A stretch of 64,000 nucleotides of DNA from Oribacterium sp. NK2B42 (GCF_000424445.1 NZ_AUJX01000016.1:1-64000), one strand, 5' to 3'; positions 48,827-57,981 are shown, counted from the stretch's first letter. A program made the numbers and translations. Notes: a model not told the origin generated them from the letters alone.

Positions 48827-49810
48827 TTATTTTTTACGATGGATCAGAATACCCGTAAGTGAAATGATGAAGTCCCGGGCGTCTTCATTGACACCCTCTA
48901 ACTCTGTGAAACTGTCAATAGCTTCATGGGAAAGCTTTTTCACCTCAGCTCCGGCTTTTTCAAGTCCGTAAATAGAAACATAGGTGGTTTTCTGATTTTC
49001 TTCATCAGAATGTATGGGTTTCCCAAGTTCTTCCACTGTACTTGTTTCGTCTAAAATATCATCCTGTATCTGGAAGGCCACGCCTATCTTTTCGCCGATA
49101 CCGGAAAGCTTTTCGAGATCGGCTTCCGAAGCTCCGGCAAGTACTGCTCCTGTCATGAGAGCACACTGAAGAAGCGCACCGGTCTTTAATCTGTAAATGA
49201 ACATAAGCTGCTCATCACTAAGGGATTTTCCTGTCATTTCCACATCAACTGTCTGACCGCCCAGCATTCCATAGATGCCGGATTTTCCGGACAGGATATT
49301 TACAGCCTTAACAAAAGCTTCAGAGGCTTCCGCCAATGTTTCTGCCGGAACGTAAGCCTCTCCGGATTTTACTTTTTTAAGCTGAATGTCAAAAACCCGT
49401 GATACCAGTTCAAAGGCATAAAGCATAAGCCCGTCTCCCGCAAGAGTACCCATATCCTCGCCATATTTAAACCAGGTGGATTCCCTTCCTCTTCTGTACT
49501 TGTCATTATCCATACAGGGGAGGTCATCATGACAAAGACTGAAGGTGTGAATCATCTCCAGTGCAGTCATAAAGGAATGTACCACCGGAAGCATGAACTC
49601 ATATTTTTCACTGCTCATCTTATCTTTATAAAGCTCAAAGCTTTTCAGCATGAGCATGGGTCTTATGCGCTTCCCGCCTGCCTCTACAGAATAATCCATG
49701 GCGTCTATTACAAGCTTCTGAAGACCCTCCCTTTCAGGAAGATATGACTCTATAATTTCATTTATATTCTTAACTGTAAGCTCAAATTCATGAGAGAATT
49801 CCATCTTCAT
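48827..49810 (-). CDS. ispA: Polyprenyl (farnesyl-type) diphosphate synthase
   Basis: The 327-residue all-helical enzyme condenses isopentenyl and allylic diphosphates. It has the first aspartate-rich region CHDDLPCMDND (DDxxxxD), RRGRESTWFKYGE, a GQTVDVEM segment and the second region QIQDDILDE. Chain length is probably C15-C20. Its start overlaps the end of xseB by 23 bp. Confidence 0.95.
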   Translation of the reverse strand: MKMEFSHEFELTVKNINEIIESYLPEREGLQKLVIDAMDYSVEAGGKRIRPMLMLKSFELYKDKMSSEKYEFMLPVVHSFMTALEMIHTFSLCHDDLPCMDNDKYRRGRESTWFKYGEDMGTLAGDGLMLYAFELVSRVFDIQLKKVKSGEAYVPAETLAEASEAFVKAVNILSGKSGIYGMLGGQTVDVEMTGKSLSDEQLMFIYRLKTGALLQCALMTGAVLAGASEADLEKLSGIGEKIGVAFQIQDDILDETSTVEELGKPIHSDEENQKTTYVSIYGLEKAGAEVKKLSHEAIDSFTELEGVNEDARDFIISLTGILIHRKK

Positions 49811-50000
49811 CCAACACCTTTACCTGTTTTTCGATCTTATCGATACTGTCCGAAGCTTCCTTCAAAAGAGTTACGCCCTTTTTATACATTTCAAAGGTCT
49901 TCTCAAGGCTGTCTTCTGTTTCCATATTTCCTATGATCTCATCAAGTTCCGAGAATACTTCATTTAAAGGTTTTTTATTTTCAAGGTCTTTCTCAGCCAT
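49788..50000 (-). CDS. xseB: Exodeoxyribonuclease VII small subunit
   Basis: The 70-residue protein (MAEKDLENKKPLNEVFSELD, then EDSLEKTFEMYKKGVTLLKE) matches XseB, which binds XseA to form exonuclease VII. The ATG at 50000 overlaps the last codons of xseA by 8 bp, the usual coupling. Confidence 0.95.
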   Translation of the reverse strand: MAEKDLENKKPLNEVFSELDEIIGNMETEDSLEKTFEMYKKGVTLLKEASDSIDKIEKQVKVLDEDGILS

Positions 50001-51339
50001 TAATGCTTCCTCCATCAATACTCTCAACCCTGCTCTTAATGCTTCCGTCCTTCAGGGTTGTTGTGATCTCTGAGCCAATGCTTACATCCTTCACACTTGA
50101 AACCTTGCCTCCGTCTTCCTTCTGAATATATCCGTAGCCGGTGGAAAGTTTACGTAAAGGACTCACTGCCTCAAGCTTTTCCGTTTGAAGCAAAAGCCGG
50201 TGTTTTGATCTCTCAAGGCTTTGCTTCATCATGGAAGGCAGATGCTCATAATCTCTCAGCCTGTTCCTGAACTTCTGCAGGCGGTCTTTCATGATTGTTT
50301 TAAACTCATCGTATTCTTTTATCCGTTCTTTTTCCTTTAGAAGTTTATCCTGCATCAGCTTCTGAAGCTCATTTTTATACATCAGCTCCCGCTTTTGAAA
50401 TTCATTCAGAATATTTTTCGGACTATGCCGGTTCAGCTTCAGTTTATACATGGATACCCTTTGGCGTTCATCCTGAATATGCTCAGACATGGCAGCATCA
50501 AGAGTCGCACGATATCCGGAAAGATCATCAAAAAACTTGTTAATATCGAATACTGCAAGTTCAGCTCCCGCGCTCGGGGTCGGAGCCCTGAGATCGGCCA
50601 CAAAATCCGCAATGGTAGTATCTGTTTCATGCCCCACGGCACTGATGATAGGTGTGTCGGCATCAAATATTGCCTGAGCCACTATCTTTTCATTAAATGC
50701 CCAGAGATCCTCGATGGAACCACCGCCTCTTCCGACGATAATGACATCAAGTCCCATGAGATCCAGGGTTTTGATACCTCTGACAACAGACTCGGCAGAG
50801 CCTTCGCCCTGAACCTGAGCGGGATACAGAGTGATATCCACATATGGATTACGTCTTTTCGCAATCTGAATGATATCTCTGACAGCCGCACCGGTCTTCG
50901 CGGTAACAACACCTATCTTTCCGGCATATTGAGGAATGGGTTTCTTGTACATCTCATCAAACATCCCCATCTCGGAAAGTTCTTTTTTCAGCTGTTCAAA
51001 CTTTACATAGAGATCTCCGAGTCCGTCGGCAGTGAAGCTTTTGGCATATATCTGATAGCTTCCGCCCCTTTCATATACACCCACATTTCCGGTGCACAGG
51101 ACACTCATGCCATCCTCTAATTTAAACTGAAGCCCCGCACGGTCTCCGGCAAACATGATGCCGGAAATCTGCGAAGCTGTATCTTTTAATGTAAAGTAAA
51201 TATGACCTGAAGAATGATACTTCAGATTTGATATCTCGCCCTTTATGGTGATACCCGAAAGGGCAAAATCCTGAGCGAACATATTGGCAATGTAGCGATT
51301 CAGTTGGGAAACCGAATACGCTCGAATCGGCTTATTCAT
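49993..51339 (-). CDS. xseA: Exodeoxyribonuclease VII large subunit
   Basis: The 448-residue catalytic subunit has an N-terminal OB fold (YSVSQLNRYIANMFAQDF, LKYHSSGHIYFTLKD). The catalytic core follows (KIGVVTAKTGAAVRDI, VIIVGRGGGSIEDLWAFNEK, ISAVGHETDTTIADFVADLR), then a coiled-coil region. It cuts single-stranded DNA in both directions. It follows nusB by 3 bp. Confidence 0.97.
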   Translation of the reverse strand: MNKPIRAYSVSQLNRYIANMFAQDFALSGITIKGEISNLKYHSSGHIYFTLKDTASQISGIMFAGDRAGLQFKLEDGMSVLCTGNVGVYERGGSYQIYAKSFTADGLGDLYVKFEQLKKELSEMGMFDEMYKKPIPQYAGKIGVVTAKTGAAVRDIIQIAKRRNPYVDITLYPAQVQGEGSAESVVRGIKTLDLMGLDVIIVGRGGGSIEDLWAFNEKIVAQAIFDADTPIISAVGHETDTTIADFVADLRAPTPSAGAELAVFDINKFFDDLSGYRATLDAAMSEHIQDERQRVSMYKLKLNRHSPKNILNEFQKRELMYKNELQKLMQDKLLKEKERIKEYDEFKTIMKDRLQKFRNRLRDYEHLPSMMKQSLERSKHRLLLQTEKLEAVSPLRKLSTGYGYIQKEDGGKVSSVKDVSIGSEITTTLKDGSIKSRVESIDGGSING

Positions 51340-51342
51340 GAT

Positions 51343-51891
51343 TTACTTATTATTCTTATTGATAAGGATATGAACGCTCTTACCTTCCGAAGACTTCTTT
51401 TCTGTTATCTCACCCTGAAGCTTACGGGGAGCCTTTTCTACTCTGGTGGATTCACGGCTGCCGTCAACAAGTCTTGCAAGAACTCCGTTAACGAAGGATC
51501 CGGACTCATTACCGCCGTACTTTTTAGCCAGTTCGATGGCCTCATTGATGGCTACCTTCTCAGGAACATCCTCATCGTAGCTAATCTCATAAAGTGCGAG
51601 ACGAATAGCTGTAAGGTCAGTCTTTGTCATACGGTCTGTCTTCCAGCCTTCAGCCGATGAATTGATCCTTTCATCAAGCTCGGGAATCTTGTCTACGATC
51701 TTCTGTACTGCGGCTTCAAGTTCCTTCTGTTCTTCCTCGGAAACATTCTCAACCCTGATGAGTACATCGCCATCTTCATAATCAGGTGATGCAAAATAAC
51801 TCTCCATCTGTGCAGGTATCTCCGAACCGGGATAAAACTGTGTGGAGAAAAGAAGTTTAAATTTGTGATCTCTTTCTTCTCGCTTATTCAT
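51343..51891 (-). CDS. nusB: Transcription antitermination factor NusB
   Basis: The 182-residue protein has the NusB helical core: [16 protein letters not shown] at the start, [38 protein letters not shown] and FVNGVLARL near residue 135. About 40 residues beyond the usual end form a basic tail ([20 protein letters not shown]), which is unusual. It heads the nusB-xseA-xseB-ispA-dxs run. Confidence 0.94.
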   Translation of the reverse strand: MNKREERDHKFKLLFSTQFYPGSEIPAQMESYFASPDYEDGDVLIRVENVSEEEQKELEAAVQKIVDKIPELDERINSSAEGWKTDRMTKTDLTAIRLALYEISYDEDVPEKVAINEAIELAKKYGGNESGSFVNGVLARLVDGSRESTRVEKAPRKLQGEITEKKSSEGKSVHILINKNNK

Positions 51892-51986
51892 ATCTTTCCT
51901 ATCTACTTTATGTTTCTTTTATGCAAATGCTTATTCTTTTGCATATGATCAATAGTTATACCATCAGCCAGTATAAATATCTGAAA

Positions 51987-52367
51987 TTACTCAGTGGTGA
52001 CAACGCCTGAAATCCTGACATTAACATCAAGTACGTTAAGTCCTGTCATGGATTCGATAGCCTGTGCAACCTTTTCCTGAACGTTCTTTGATACTTTGGG
52101 GATAGAGTAACCGTATTTGACATTGAGACTTAGATTTACGGATACATGTCCTTCCTCTATGCTGGTAGTAACTCCCTTGCTGAGATCCTTGATACCCATT
52201 CTGGAAATGATCTCACCTGACCATCCTCCGTCCATGGAATCAACACCCTCTGTTTCTGTGGCAGCGATGCCTGCGATGATGGCAACAACCTCATCAGCAA
52301 TTATTACCTGACCGTCATCGTCTTTTGAATATACAACGTGAGTCATTCTCTCCTGATTCTGTTCCAT
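51987..52367 (-). CDS. Asp23/Gls24 family envelope stress protein
   Basis: The 126-residue protein has the family pattern VIIADEVVAIIAGIAATETE, VDSMDGGWSGEI, VSVNLSLNVKYGYSIPKVSK and VNVRISGV. Members form part of an alkaline-shock/envelope stress complex. It is located upstream of nusB as in other Clostridia, where spoIIIAA-AH usually follow; those are absent here. Confidence 0.94.
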   Translation of the reverse strand: MEQNQERMTHVVYSKDDDGQVIIADEVVAIIAGIAATETEGVDSMDGGWSGEIISRMGIKDLSKGVTTSIEEGHVSVNLSLNVKYGYSIPKVSKNVQEKVAQAIESMTGLNVLDVNVRISGVVTTE

Positions 52368-52586
52368 TAAGAGCCTCCCTTATAAGTTGTGCAAATGCAC
52401 ATTTTACAGACATTAGCCTGATTTGTACAGATTATTTTCACATTTAGGCACAGTCCGACAAATTTTTTTGTAAGCCTGGGTCTATGATAGCACAATTCTG
52501 TATATTATGCATTAGGGAATCTTTTATACAAAAGCCGGGACATGAAATACACCTGTTAAAAGACGACGAAAGTGCAGGGCAGACAA

Positions 52587-53174
52587 TTAGACCGTGATAT
52601 ATTCTTTCAGTTTCTCAAATGTCTTGTCCCCGATACGTTTTACGTTTTTTATTTCTTCTATATCCGCAAAGCCGCCATACTTTTCCCTATAGTCGATAAT
52701 GTTTTTGGCGGTAGCGGGGCCGACTCCGGGCAGGGTTTCTAGTTCTTTCTGGGTGGCATGGTTCAGATTGATAAGATGGTCGGATTTTTCATTTCCGGAA
52801 TCACCGGTCTCGTAATCACCTGATAAATCTGCTGCTTTTGAATCACTGCCCTCAGAGGATTCTTTTGACTCATGTTTACTACTGTATTCGGGTATATCTT
52901 CTAAATCAGGTATATTCCTGTTCTCAGAGGTTTCTTCTGATTCCTGTACACTTCCGCTCTCGAAGGTTTCTTCGGAATCCTCTAGATAGGTGTCTTCTGT
53001 TTTCTCCATATTGATTTCGGAAGCTTTTTGCTCAGTAAAGGCGTAGGCTGTACTATCCTTTTCCCTGCCTTTGGTTACATACCATATTCCGCTTATAACC
53101 ATCAGGGCTATGATTATCATCTGTTTTATTTTCTCGAGTTTTTTATGAATTTTATATTTATTCTTTTCAGTCAT
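52587..53174 (-). CDS. ComEA-like helix-hairpin-helix protein
   Basis: The 195-residue protein has one membrane helix (MIIIALMVISGIWYV), a Glu/Ser-rich linker of about 90 residues (repeats of SEETSE) and a C-terminal helix-hairpin-helix DNA-binding domain (INLNHATQKELETLPGVGPA, then TAKNIIDYREKYGGFADIEE). This is the layout of ComEA, the DNA receptor of natural transformation, except that it lacks the usual SLBB-type region. No comEC is next to it. Confidence 0.88.
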   Translation of the reverse strand: MTEKNKYKIHKKLEKIKQMIIIALMVISGIWYVTKGREKDSTAYAFTEQKASEINMEKTEDTYLEDSEETFESGSVQESEETSENRNIPDLEDIPEYSSKHESKESSEGSDSKAADLSGDYETGDSGNEKSDHLINLNHATQKELETLPGVGPATAKNIIDYREKYGGFADIEEIKNVKRIGDKTFEKLKEYITV

Positions 53175-53233
53175 ACATTTAATTATTCACTTTCTTAATT
53201 GTTAAAATCAATTTTTATGCATAAGGATTTAAC

Positions 53234-53261
53234 TTGACAGTTTTTCCTCAGAGTTTATAAT
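53234..53261 (+). promoter_or_regulatory. thiT promoter
   Basis: TTGACA (53234-53239), 16 bp, TATAAT (53256-53261): both boxes match the consensus exactly. The transcript would start just before the riboswitch. Confidence 0.85.
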
Positions 53262-53274
53262 TTCTTATATAAAC

Positions 53275-53412
53275 GCTAGGGGCGCTTTTGCTGAGATGAT
53301 CTACGGATCAACCCTTTTTACCTGATCAGGTTAGTACCTGCGTAGGGAAGCAAATATCTGACTATCCATGTTCGGATAGTACTCTGCCCCTCCATTTTAA
53401 GGAGGTTTTTTT
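53275..53412 (+). ncRNA. TPP riboswitch with terminator that contains the ribosome binding site
   Basis: The thiamine-diphosphate aptamer occupies about 53275-53352: GGGGCGC, GCTGAGATGATC, ACCCTTTTTACCTGATC and GGTTAGTACCTGCGTAGGGA are the conserved thi-box segments. A small hairpin (ACTATCC with GGATAGT) follows. Then CCTCC (53389-53393) and GGAGG (53401-53405) form a stem followed by seven T residues. That GGAGG is also the ribosome binding site of thiT. Ligand binding could thus stop both transcription and translation. Confidence 0.95.
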
Positions 53413-53949
53413 ATGTTAAAAAATGTCAGGACACTCGCTTACTGTGCGCTTTGCATCGCACTGGCTACTGTAACTTCAATGATCAAGGTCTTTGAATTTC
53501 CTACGGGCGGAGCCATCACTCTTTGTTCCATGCTTTTTGCCACTCTTCCCGGTTTTCTTTTCGGACCTGTAGTCGGTCTCGTTTCCGGTGTAACTTATGG
53601 AATTCTCCAGTTTATTCTGGAGCCTATTGCTCTTTCACCTGTGCAGGTTATTCTTGATTACATTCTTGCTTTTGGTGCTTTTGGTGTGTCAGGTTTCTTC
53701 TGCAGCAGGAAGAATGGGCTGTTCATCGGATATCTGGCAGCCTGTGGGCTTAGATGGTTCTTTTCTTTCTTATCAGGTTGGGTTTTCTGGGGCGAATATG
53801 CCTGGAGTGGTTGGAATCCGGCCGCTTACTCGGCGGTTTACAATTTGATCTACATCGGGGCTGAGGCGCTCGTCACTGTTGCGATGCTTAAGGTCACTTC
53901 GGTCTTCCATGCTTTCGACAGAGTTAAGGCCATGGTGGCAGCGCAATGA
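53413..53949 (+). CDS. thiT: Thiamine ECF transporter S component ThiT
   Basis: The 178-residue membrane protein has six hydrophobic segments and ThiT features: AYCALCIALATVTSMIKVFE, GGAITLCSMLFATLPGFLFG, YGILQFILEPIALSPVQVIL DYILAF and RWFFSFLSGWVFWGEYAW. These include Trp/Glu/Tyr residues of the known thiamine site. It would work with the shared energising module (EcfAA'T), encoded elsewhere. The TPP riboswitch directly upstream confirms the substrate. Confidence 0.95.
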   Translation: MLKNVRTLAYCALCIALATVTSMIKVFEFPTGGAITLCSMLFATLPGFLFGPVVGLVSGVTYGILQFILEPIALSPVQVILDYILAFGAFGVSGFFCSRKNGLFIGYLAACGLRWFFSFLSGWVFWGEYAWSGWNPAAYSAVYNLIYIGAEALVTVAMLKVTSVFHAFDRVKAMVAAQ

Positions 53950-54020
53950 TGCTTTGCTGTATTGTAGTACTAAAAAATAAATCGCACAATGTCTGTTTTT
54001 AGACTATATATGAATGTGAT

Positions 54021-54062
54021 AATGCCCGAGCGGTCTGAAGACCGGCTCGGGCATTGATTTTT
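54021..54062 (+). terminator. Terminator of thiT
   Basis: AATGCCCGAGC and GCTCGGGCATT enclose an inner GGTCTGAAGACC hairpin and are followed on the plus strand by GATTTTTT. It also separates thiT from the convergent folD. Confidence 0.92.
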
Positions 54063-54069
54063 TGAATAT

Positions 54070-54915
54070 TTATAGGTTTTTCTGGAGTTTTGTGGCCTCA
54101 ACGAGGTGCCGGGCCAGGACGGCGGTGGTTACGGTTCCTACGCCGCCGGGGACGGGGGTTGCGGCTGAAGCTTTGAGGACGATCTGATCCCAGTCGCAGT
54201 CTCCGCAGAGATTGCCTTGTTCGTCTACGTTGATTCCGACGTCAATTACAGTGGCATCTTCTCTGACGTAGCCTCCGCTTATTTTCTTGGCTTTTCCGAT
54301 GGCGGCAACTACTATATCGGCTTCGCTTGCAACAGCTTTTATGTTCTCAGTCTTTGAGTGACAGACTGTTACTGTTGCGTTTTCTTTGAGGAGGAGCATG
54401 GAAAGAGGTTTACCTACCACCATGGATCTTCCGATTACGCAGACGCGCTTTCCGGCCATTTCGATGTTGTAGTCTTTGAGGATTTCCACAACTGCCTGTG
54501 CGGTACAGGGGGCAAATGCATGCTTGTCACCACGCATCACGCCGGCAACATTGGCATCGGTGATTCCGTCAAGGTCCTTTAAAGGATTCATTTTTTTCAG
54601 CATTGCCTCTTCGTCTATCTGGGCGGGAAGCGGTCTCATGACCAGTATTCCCTGTATTTCAGGGTCATCATTTATGAAATCAAAGACTTCCTGGAATTCT
54701 TCGTTGGTGCAGTTTGCCGGAAGCTCATAATCCTTTACCTCCAGTCCGTAATCCACAAAGCGCTTTTTTATGCTTCTTTCATAGGCGATGTCATCTTCCT
54801 TTTCACCTACTCTCAGCACTGCGAGAGCCGGAAGGATTCCGTTGTATTTCCCAACAAAGTCGAGGCATTCGCCCTTTATTCTGTCTGCAATAAGCTTTCC
54901 TCTTAATTCCTTCAT
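54070..54915 (-). CDS. folD: FolD-type methylenetetrahydrofolate dehydrogenase lacking the usual cyclohydrolase lysine
   Basis: The 281-residue protein has the FolD signatures ILVMRPLPAQIDE, DGITDANVAGVM, VIGRSMVVGKPLSMLLL and ATPVPGGVGTVTTAVL. In E. coli and human enzymes the active lysine is four residues after a conserved tyrosine (Y-x-x-x-K). Here the sequence is AYERSIKKRFVDYG, so isoleucine occupies that place. The dehydrogenase (NADP or NAD) site looks normal. The following upstream gene encodes FchA, a cyclohydrolase/cyclodeaminase, 8 bp away. A division of labour is likely: FolD oxidises methylene-THF and FchA hydrolyses methenyl-THF. Confidence 0.93.
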   Translation of the reverse strand: MKELRGKLIADRIKGECLDFVGKYNGILPALAVLRVGEKEDDIAYERSIKKRFVDYGLEVKDYELPANCTNEEFQEVFDFINDDPEIQGILVMRPLPAQIDEEAMLKKMNPLKDLDGITDANVAGVMRGDKHAFAPCTAQAVVEILKDYNIEMAGKRVCVIGRSMVVGKPLSMLLLKENATVTVCHSKTENIKAVASEADIVVAAIGKAKKISGGYVREDATVIDVGINVDEQGNLCGDCDWDQIVLKASAATPVPGGVGTVTTAVLARHLVEATKLQKNL

Positions 54916-54923
54916 AGTACTCC

Positions 54924-55616
54924 TTAACTAAAATCCACTTTATTTCTTTCTATTTTATCTTCATAATCATACTTTGGTTTGATGGTGCTTTCAACCTGTT
55001 CATAGATGAGTCTCGCTTTGGAGGTTCCGTCCAGAAGCAGCTTTCTTGCATATTCATTGAGCTCGATCATGCGGTTTGTGTTTTTCATCATTTTTGTATT
55101 GATGTAAACATTCATCACGGCTCCTTCAAGAGCTGTATTTAGAAATGAAACTCCCACACCGACGTCACTTAACATGAGTTTTGATCCGTTGTCCGCAAGC
55201 TCCTGCATATAGTTTATGGCTTCGCATGCTTTTTCCATGACTTTTATGGGGGTCATGGTTGCATTGGACAGGCAGGTTTCGAGAGTTGTTTCCTTATGAT
55301 CCTTCTCTTCAACTGTATTCTCCGGAAGTCCGTAAGCCTTGCTGAGTGGATAGAACACCTCTTCATCTTCATCTGAAAGCTTAAGGAAATCCTCTCTCAG
55401 CTTAGTCAGCTTTTCCTGTATCCTCACAAGCTCCGGCTCAAAGTCGGCGTATTTCTTTTTTCCGCTTGTAAATGCACACACCATAAGTCCGAGACTAACG
55501 CCATAAGCTCCCGCAAGCGCACTGGCACCTCCCCCTCCCGGAACCGACTCCTTTGCTCCGAGTTTTTCCAGATAATCATTGAGTTTCATTTCTCTTGCTG
55601 TCATCAGTTTCTCCAT
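54924..55616 (-). CDS. fchA: Methenyltetrahydrofolate cyclohydrolase / formimidoyl-THF cyclodeaminase family
   Basis: The 230-residue helical protein carries the cyclodeaminase family pattern VPGGGGASALAGAYGVSLGL near residue 26, MTPIKVMEKACEAINYMQEL, LMLSDVGVGVSFLNTALEGA and VMNVYINTKMM. In Clostridia FchA converts methenyl-THF to formyl-THF. It stands directly upstream of folD and forms a two-gene one-carbon unit. Formiminotransferase activity for histidine breakdown is not indicated, since no hut genes are near. Confidence 0.93.
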   Translation of the reverse strand: MEKLMTAREMKLNDYLEKLGAKESVPGGGGASALAGAYGVSLGLMVCAFTSGKKKYADFEPELVRIQEKLTKLREDFLKLSDEDEEVFYPLSKAYGLPENTVEEKDHKETTLETCLSNATMTPIKVMEKACEAINYMQELADNGSKLMLSDVGVGVSFLNTALEGAVMNVYINTKMMKNTNRMIELNEYARKLLLDGTSKARLIYEQVESTIKPKYDYEDKIERNKVDFS

Positions 55617-55760
55617 TCAGTTTATTTATATACCTAACTTGATGTATATTCTTCATTACATCTATGCTATTGTGTGGCAGGTTACTATAAATCGTTTATT
55701 GCAAAAGTAATCAACATATCTGATCGAGGTTTTAAAAAAGTACCACACAACTATGATCTT

Positions 55761-56969
55761 TCAGTCTTTTTTTGTTCTGAGTTTCAGTATCTCATCCAGA
55801 AGTCTGTTTGCAGCATCCCACTTAGACATCAAAGGAAGCTCGTTTTCGGAGTCCTTTGAGATGAGGGTGAGTACATTGGTATCGCCCTGGAATCCTGCGC
55901 CTGCTACCTTTACGTTGTTGGCTGCAATGAGGTCGAGATTTTTCTTTTTCAGCTTCTTTCTTGAATTTTCCAGCATTTTTTCTGTTTCCATAGAAAATCC
56001 GCAGAGGAACTGACCTTCTTTTTTATGTTCCCCTAGGTATTTAAGGATATCCTTCGTTCTTTCCAAAGGGAGACTCAAGTCTGTGCCGTCATCTTTTTTC
56101 TTAATCTTGTTATCCGAAACTGTTGCCGGTCTGTAATCGGCAACGGCGGCGGCTTTTATGATGATGTCTGACTCTTCCTGATGCGATGTTATTTCCCGAT
56201 ACATATCTTCCGCACTGCGAATGTTTACTACATTGACACATGCAGGAGCCGGAAGTTCAACTGGTCCGCTCACCAAAGTAACTTCTGCGCCACGGCATGC
56301 AGCGGCCTTTGCTATGTTGTAACCCATCTTTCCCGATGATCGATTTGTTATATAGCGCACCGGATCCAGATCCTCACAGGTAGGTCCTGCGCTTACCATA
56401 ACCTTTAGTCCTGACATATCTTTCTCATGGGCGCAGGCATTAACAACGTAATCCACGATCATTTCAGGTGACGCAAGCTTTCCGGAACCATCGTAGCCGC
56501 AGGCCAGGTGTCCGTTTTCCGGCTCTATGATGGAGAAGCCATAATGTTTAAGCTTTGAGACATTATCCTGAACTATGGGATTCTGCCACATGTGGGTATT
56601 CATGGCAGGAGCTATGAGCCTGGGACAACGACAGGCAAGAAGTGTTGTGGAAAGCATGTCGTCTGCTATGCCGTTTGCAAGTTTTCCTATTATATTGGCT
56701 GTTGCCGGGGCAATGATTACACAATCGGCTTTATCGGCAAGAGCTATGTGCTCTACTTCAAAGGGATGATTCCTGTCGAAGGTATCTGTTGTAACCTTAT
56801 TGTGACAAAGCGCCTCAAAGGTGTTCGGCGTAATAAAGTTGAGGGCATGCTCAGTCATAATGACGTCGACATTGGCATGAAGCTTCACAAGTCGGGAACA
56901 GATGTCTGCTGCCTTGTATGCGGCTATTCCACCTGTGACACCAAGAAGTATATTCTTTCCTTTAAGCAT
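55761..56969 (-). CDS. coaBC: Bifunctional CoaBC (phosphopantothenoylcysteine synthetase/decarboxylase)
   Basis: The 402-residue enzyme performs the second and third steps of coenzyme A synthesis. The N-terminal flavin decarboxylase has LLGVTGGIAAYKAADIC, APAMNTHMWQNP and the catalytic cysteine in GHLACGYDGSGKL. The C-terminal CTP-dependent ligase has VSAGPTCEDLDPVRYITN, SSGKMGYNIAKAA, KAAAVADYRP and the Lys-rich KKKNLDLIAAN. It is encoded near coaX and a probable pantothenate transporter. Confidence 0.96.
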   Translation of the reverse strand: MLKGKNILLGVTGGIAAYKAADICSRLVKLHANVDVIMTEHALNFITPNTFEALCHNKVTTDTFDRNHPFEVEHIALADKADCVIIAPATANIIGKLANGIADDMLSTTLLACRCPRLIAPAMNTHMWQNPIVQDNVSKLKHYGFSIIEPENGHLACGYDGSGKLASPEMIVDYVVNACAHEKDMSGLKVMVSAGPTCEDLDPVRYITNRSSGKMGYNIAKAAACRGAEVTLVSGPVELPAPACVNVVNIRSAEDMYREITSHQEESDIIIKAAAVADYRPATVSDNKIKKKDDGTDLSLPLERTKDILKYLGEHKKEGQFLCGFSMETEKMLENSRKKLKKKNLDLIAANNVKVAGAGFQGDTNVLTLISKDSENELPLMSKWDAANRLLDEILKLRTKKD

Positions 56970-57130
56970 ATCGTGGTCCTTTACTTAATATATGGTTTAT
57001 TAATATGTCAAACATCGTTGTATATATGTTACCACTATAATAAATCCAACGCTAAAAAGATATTCCTGTCTTATATATGACAGATTTAGATCAACTGTAT
57101 TGAATTAGTGGTTCATACAGTAATCAACTG

Positions 57131-57151
57131 CATTTTTTATAATAAAAAATG
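57131..57151. terminator. AT-rich hairpin downstream of coaX
   Basis: CATTTTTTAT and ATAAAAAATG pair with a 1-nt centre, 11 bp past the coaX stop codon. Weak but suitably placed to end the coaX transcript. Confidence 0.45.
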
Positions 57152-57161
57152 ATAAATACCT

Positions 57162-57938
57162 TTACAGAGATTTCCGGTAAAGCAATTCAAGTCCCTTCAA
57201 CAGAAGATCCGGTTCGAAATGGGCTTCATGCTTCATCCAGGGAAGCACCAGTTTACTGAGTCCACCTGTAAGAACCAATGGGAGTTTCTTAGCGTTGATT
57301 CCCAGTTCTTCGGATACTCTTTCATGGATTCCGTCTATCATGGCTGCTGTCCCGATAACTACTCCATTGATCATACATGAAACTGTATCATCACCTATGA
57401 GTTTTTCTGGTTCTTCTGCCCTCAGTTTAGGAAGCTGGGCAGTCTTTTCTGCTTCCGCATAGAGTCCAAGCTGAACTCCCGGGGATATCATTCCGCCAAT
57501 GAAATACCCATCAGCATCAATCACAGACATGGTTGTGCAGGTTCCCAGGTCATATATCATAACCGGTGAACCATATTTTTCTTTTGCCGCAAGTATATCC
57601 ACCATTCTGTCCATTCCGAGAAGTGACATGTCATAGTTTTTTACAGGAATACCTACATTATCCATATTCGCAATAATAACATTTTTTCCCGTGAGTCTTT
57701 TGATTGCTGAAACAAGTAACGGATTAATGTCGGGGACGACTGATGAAATGATGGAGCCATCAATATCTTCCGGGGATGTGTTATTTTGTTTAAAAATATC
57801 TTTAAGCTCGTTCATAAAGCTGAGCTGGTCCCATTTTTTACCTGTTTCTACTCTATCCTGAAAAAGCTTGGATCCATCCTCAAAAAGGCCTATTACAATA
57901 TTGGAATTTCCGACATCAATTAAAAGAGTTTTCATCAT
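57162..57938 (-). CDS. coaX: Type III pantothenate kinase
   Basis: The 258-residue enzyme phosphorylates pantothenate, the first step of coenzyme A synthesis, and is not inhibited by CoA in studied homologues. Motifs: LIDVGNSNIVIGLFEDG (phosphate-1), the GMDRMVDILAAKEKYG pantothenate site, MIYDLGTCTTMSVIDADGYF (phosphate-2) and PGVQLGLYAEAEKTAQLP. It follows the ECF S-component gene, separated by three hairpins. Confidence 0.96.
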   Translation of the reverse strand: MMKTLLIDVGNSNIVIGLFEDGSKLFQDRVETGKKWDQLSFMNELKDIFKQNNTSPEDIDGSIISSVVPDINPLLVSAIKRLTGKNVIIANMDNVGIPVKNYDMSLLGMDRMVDILAAKEKYGSPVMIYDLGTCTTMSVIDADGYFIGGMISPGVQLGLYAEAEKTAQLPKLRAEEPEKLIGDDTVSCMINGVVIGTAAMIDGIHERVSEELGINAKKLPLVLTGGLSKLVLPWMKHEAHFEPDLLLKGLELLYRKSL

Positions 57939-57981
57939 CGTATCCTCTATAAACTCATAACTATTTCTGTCTATATATATC

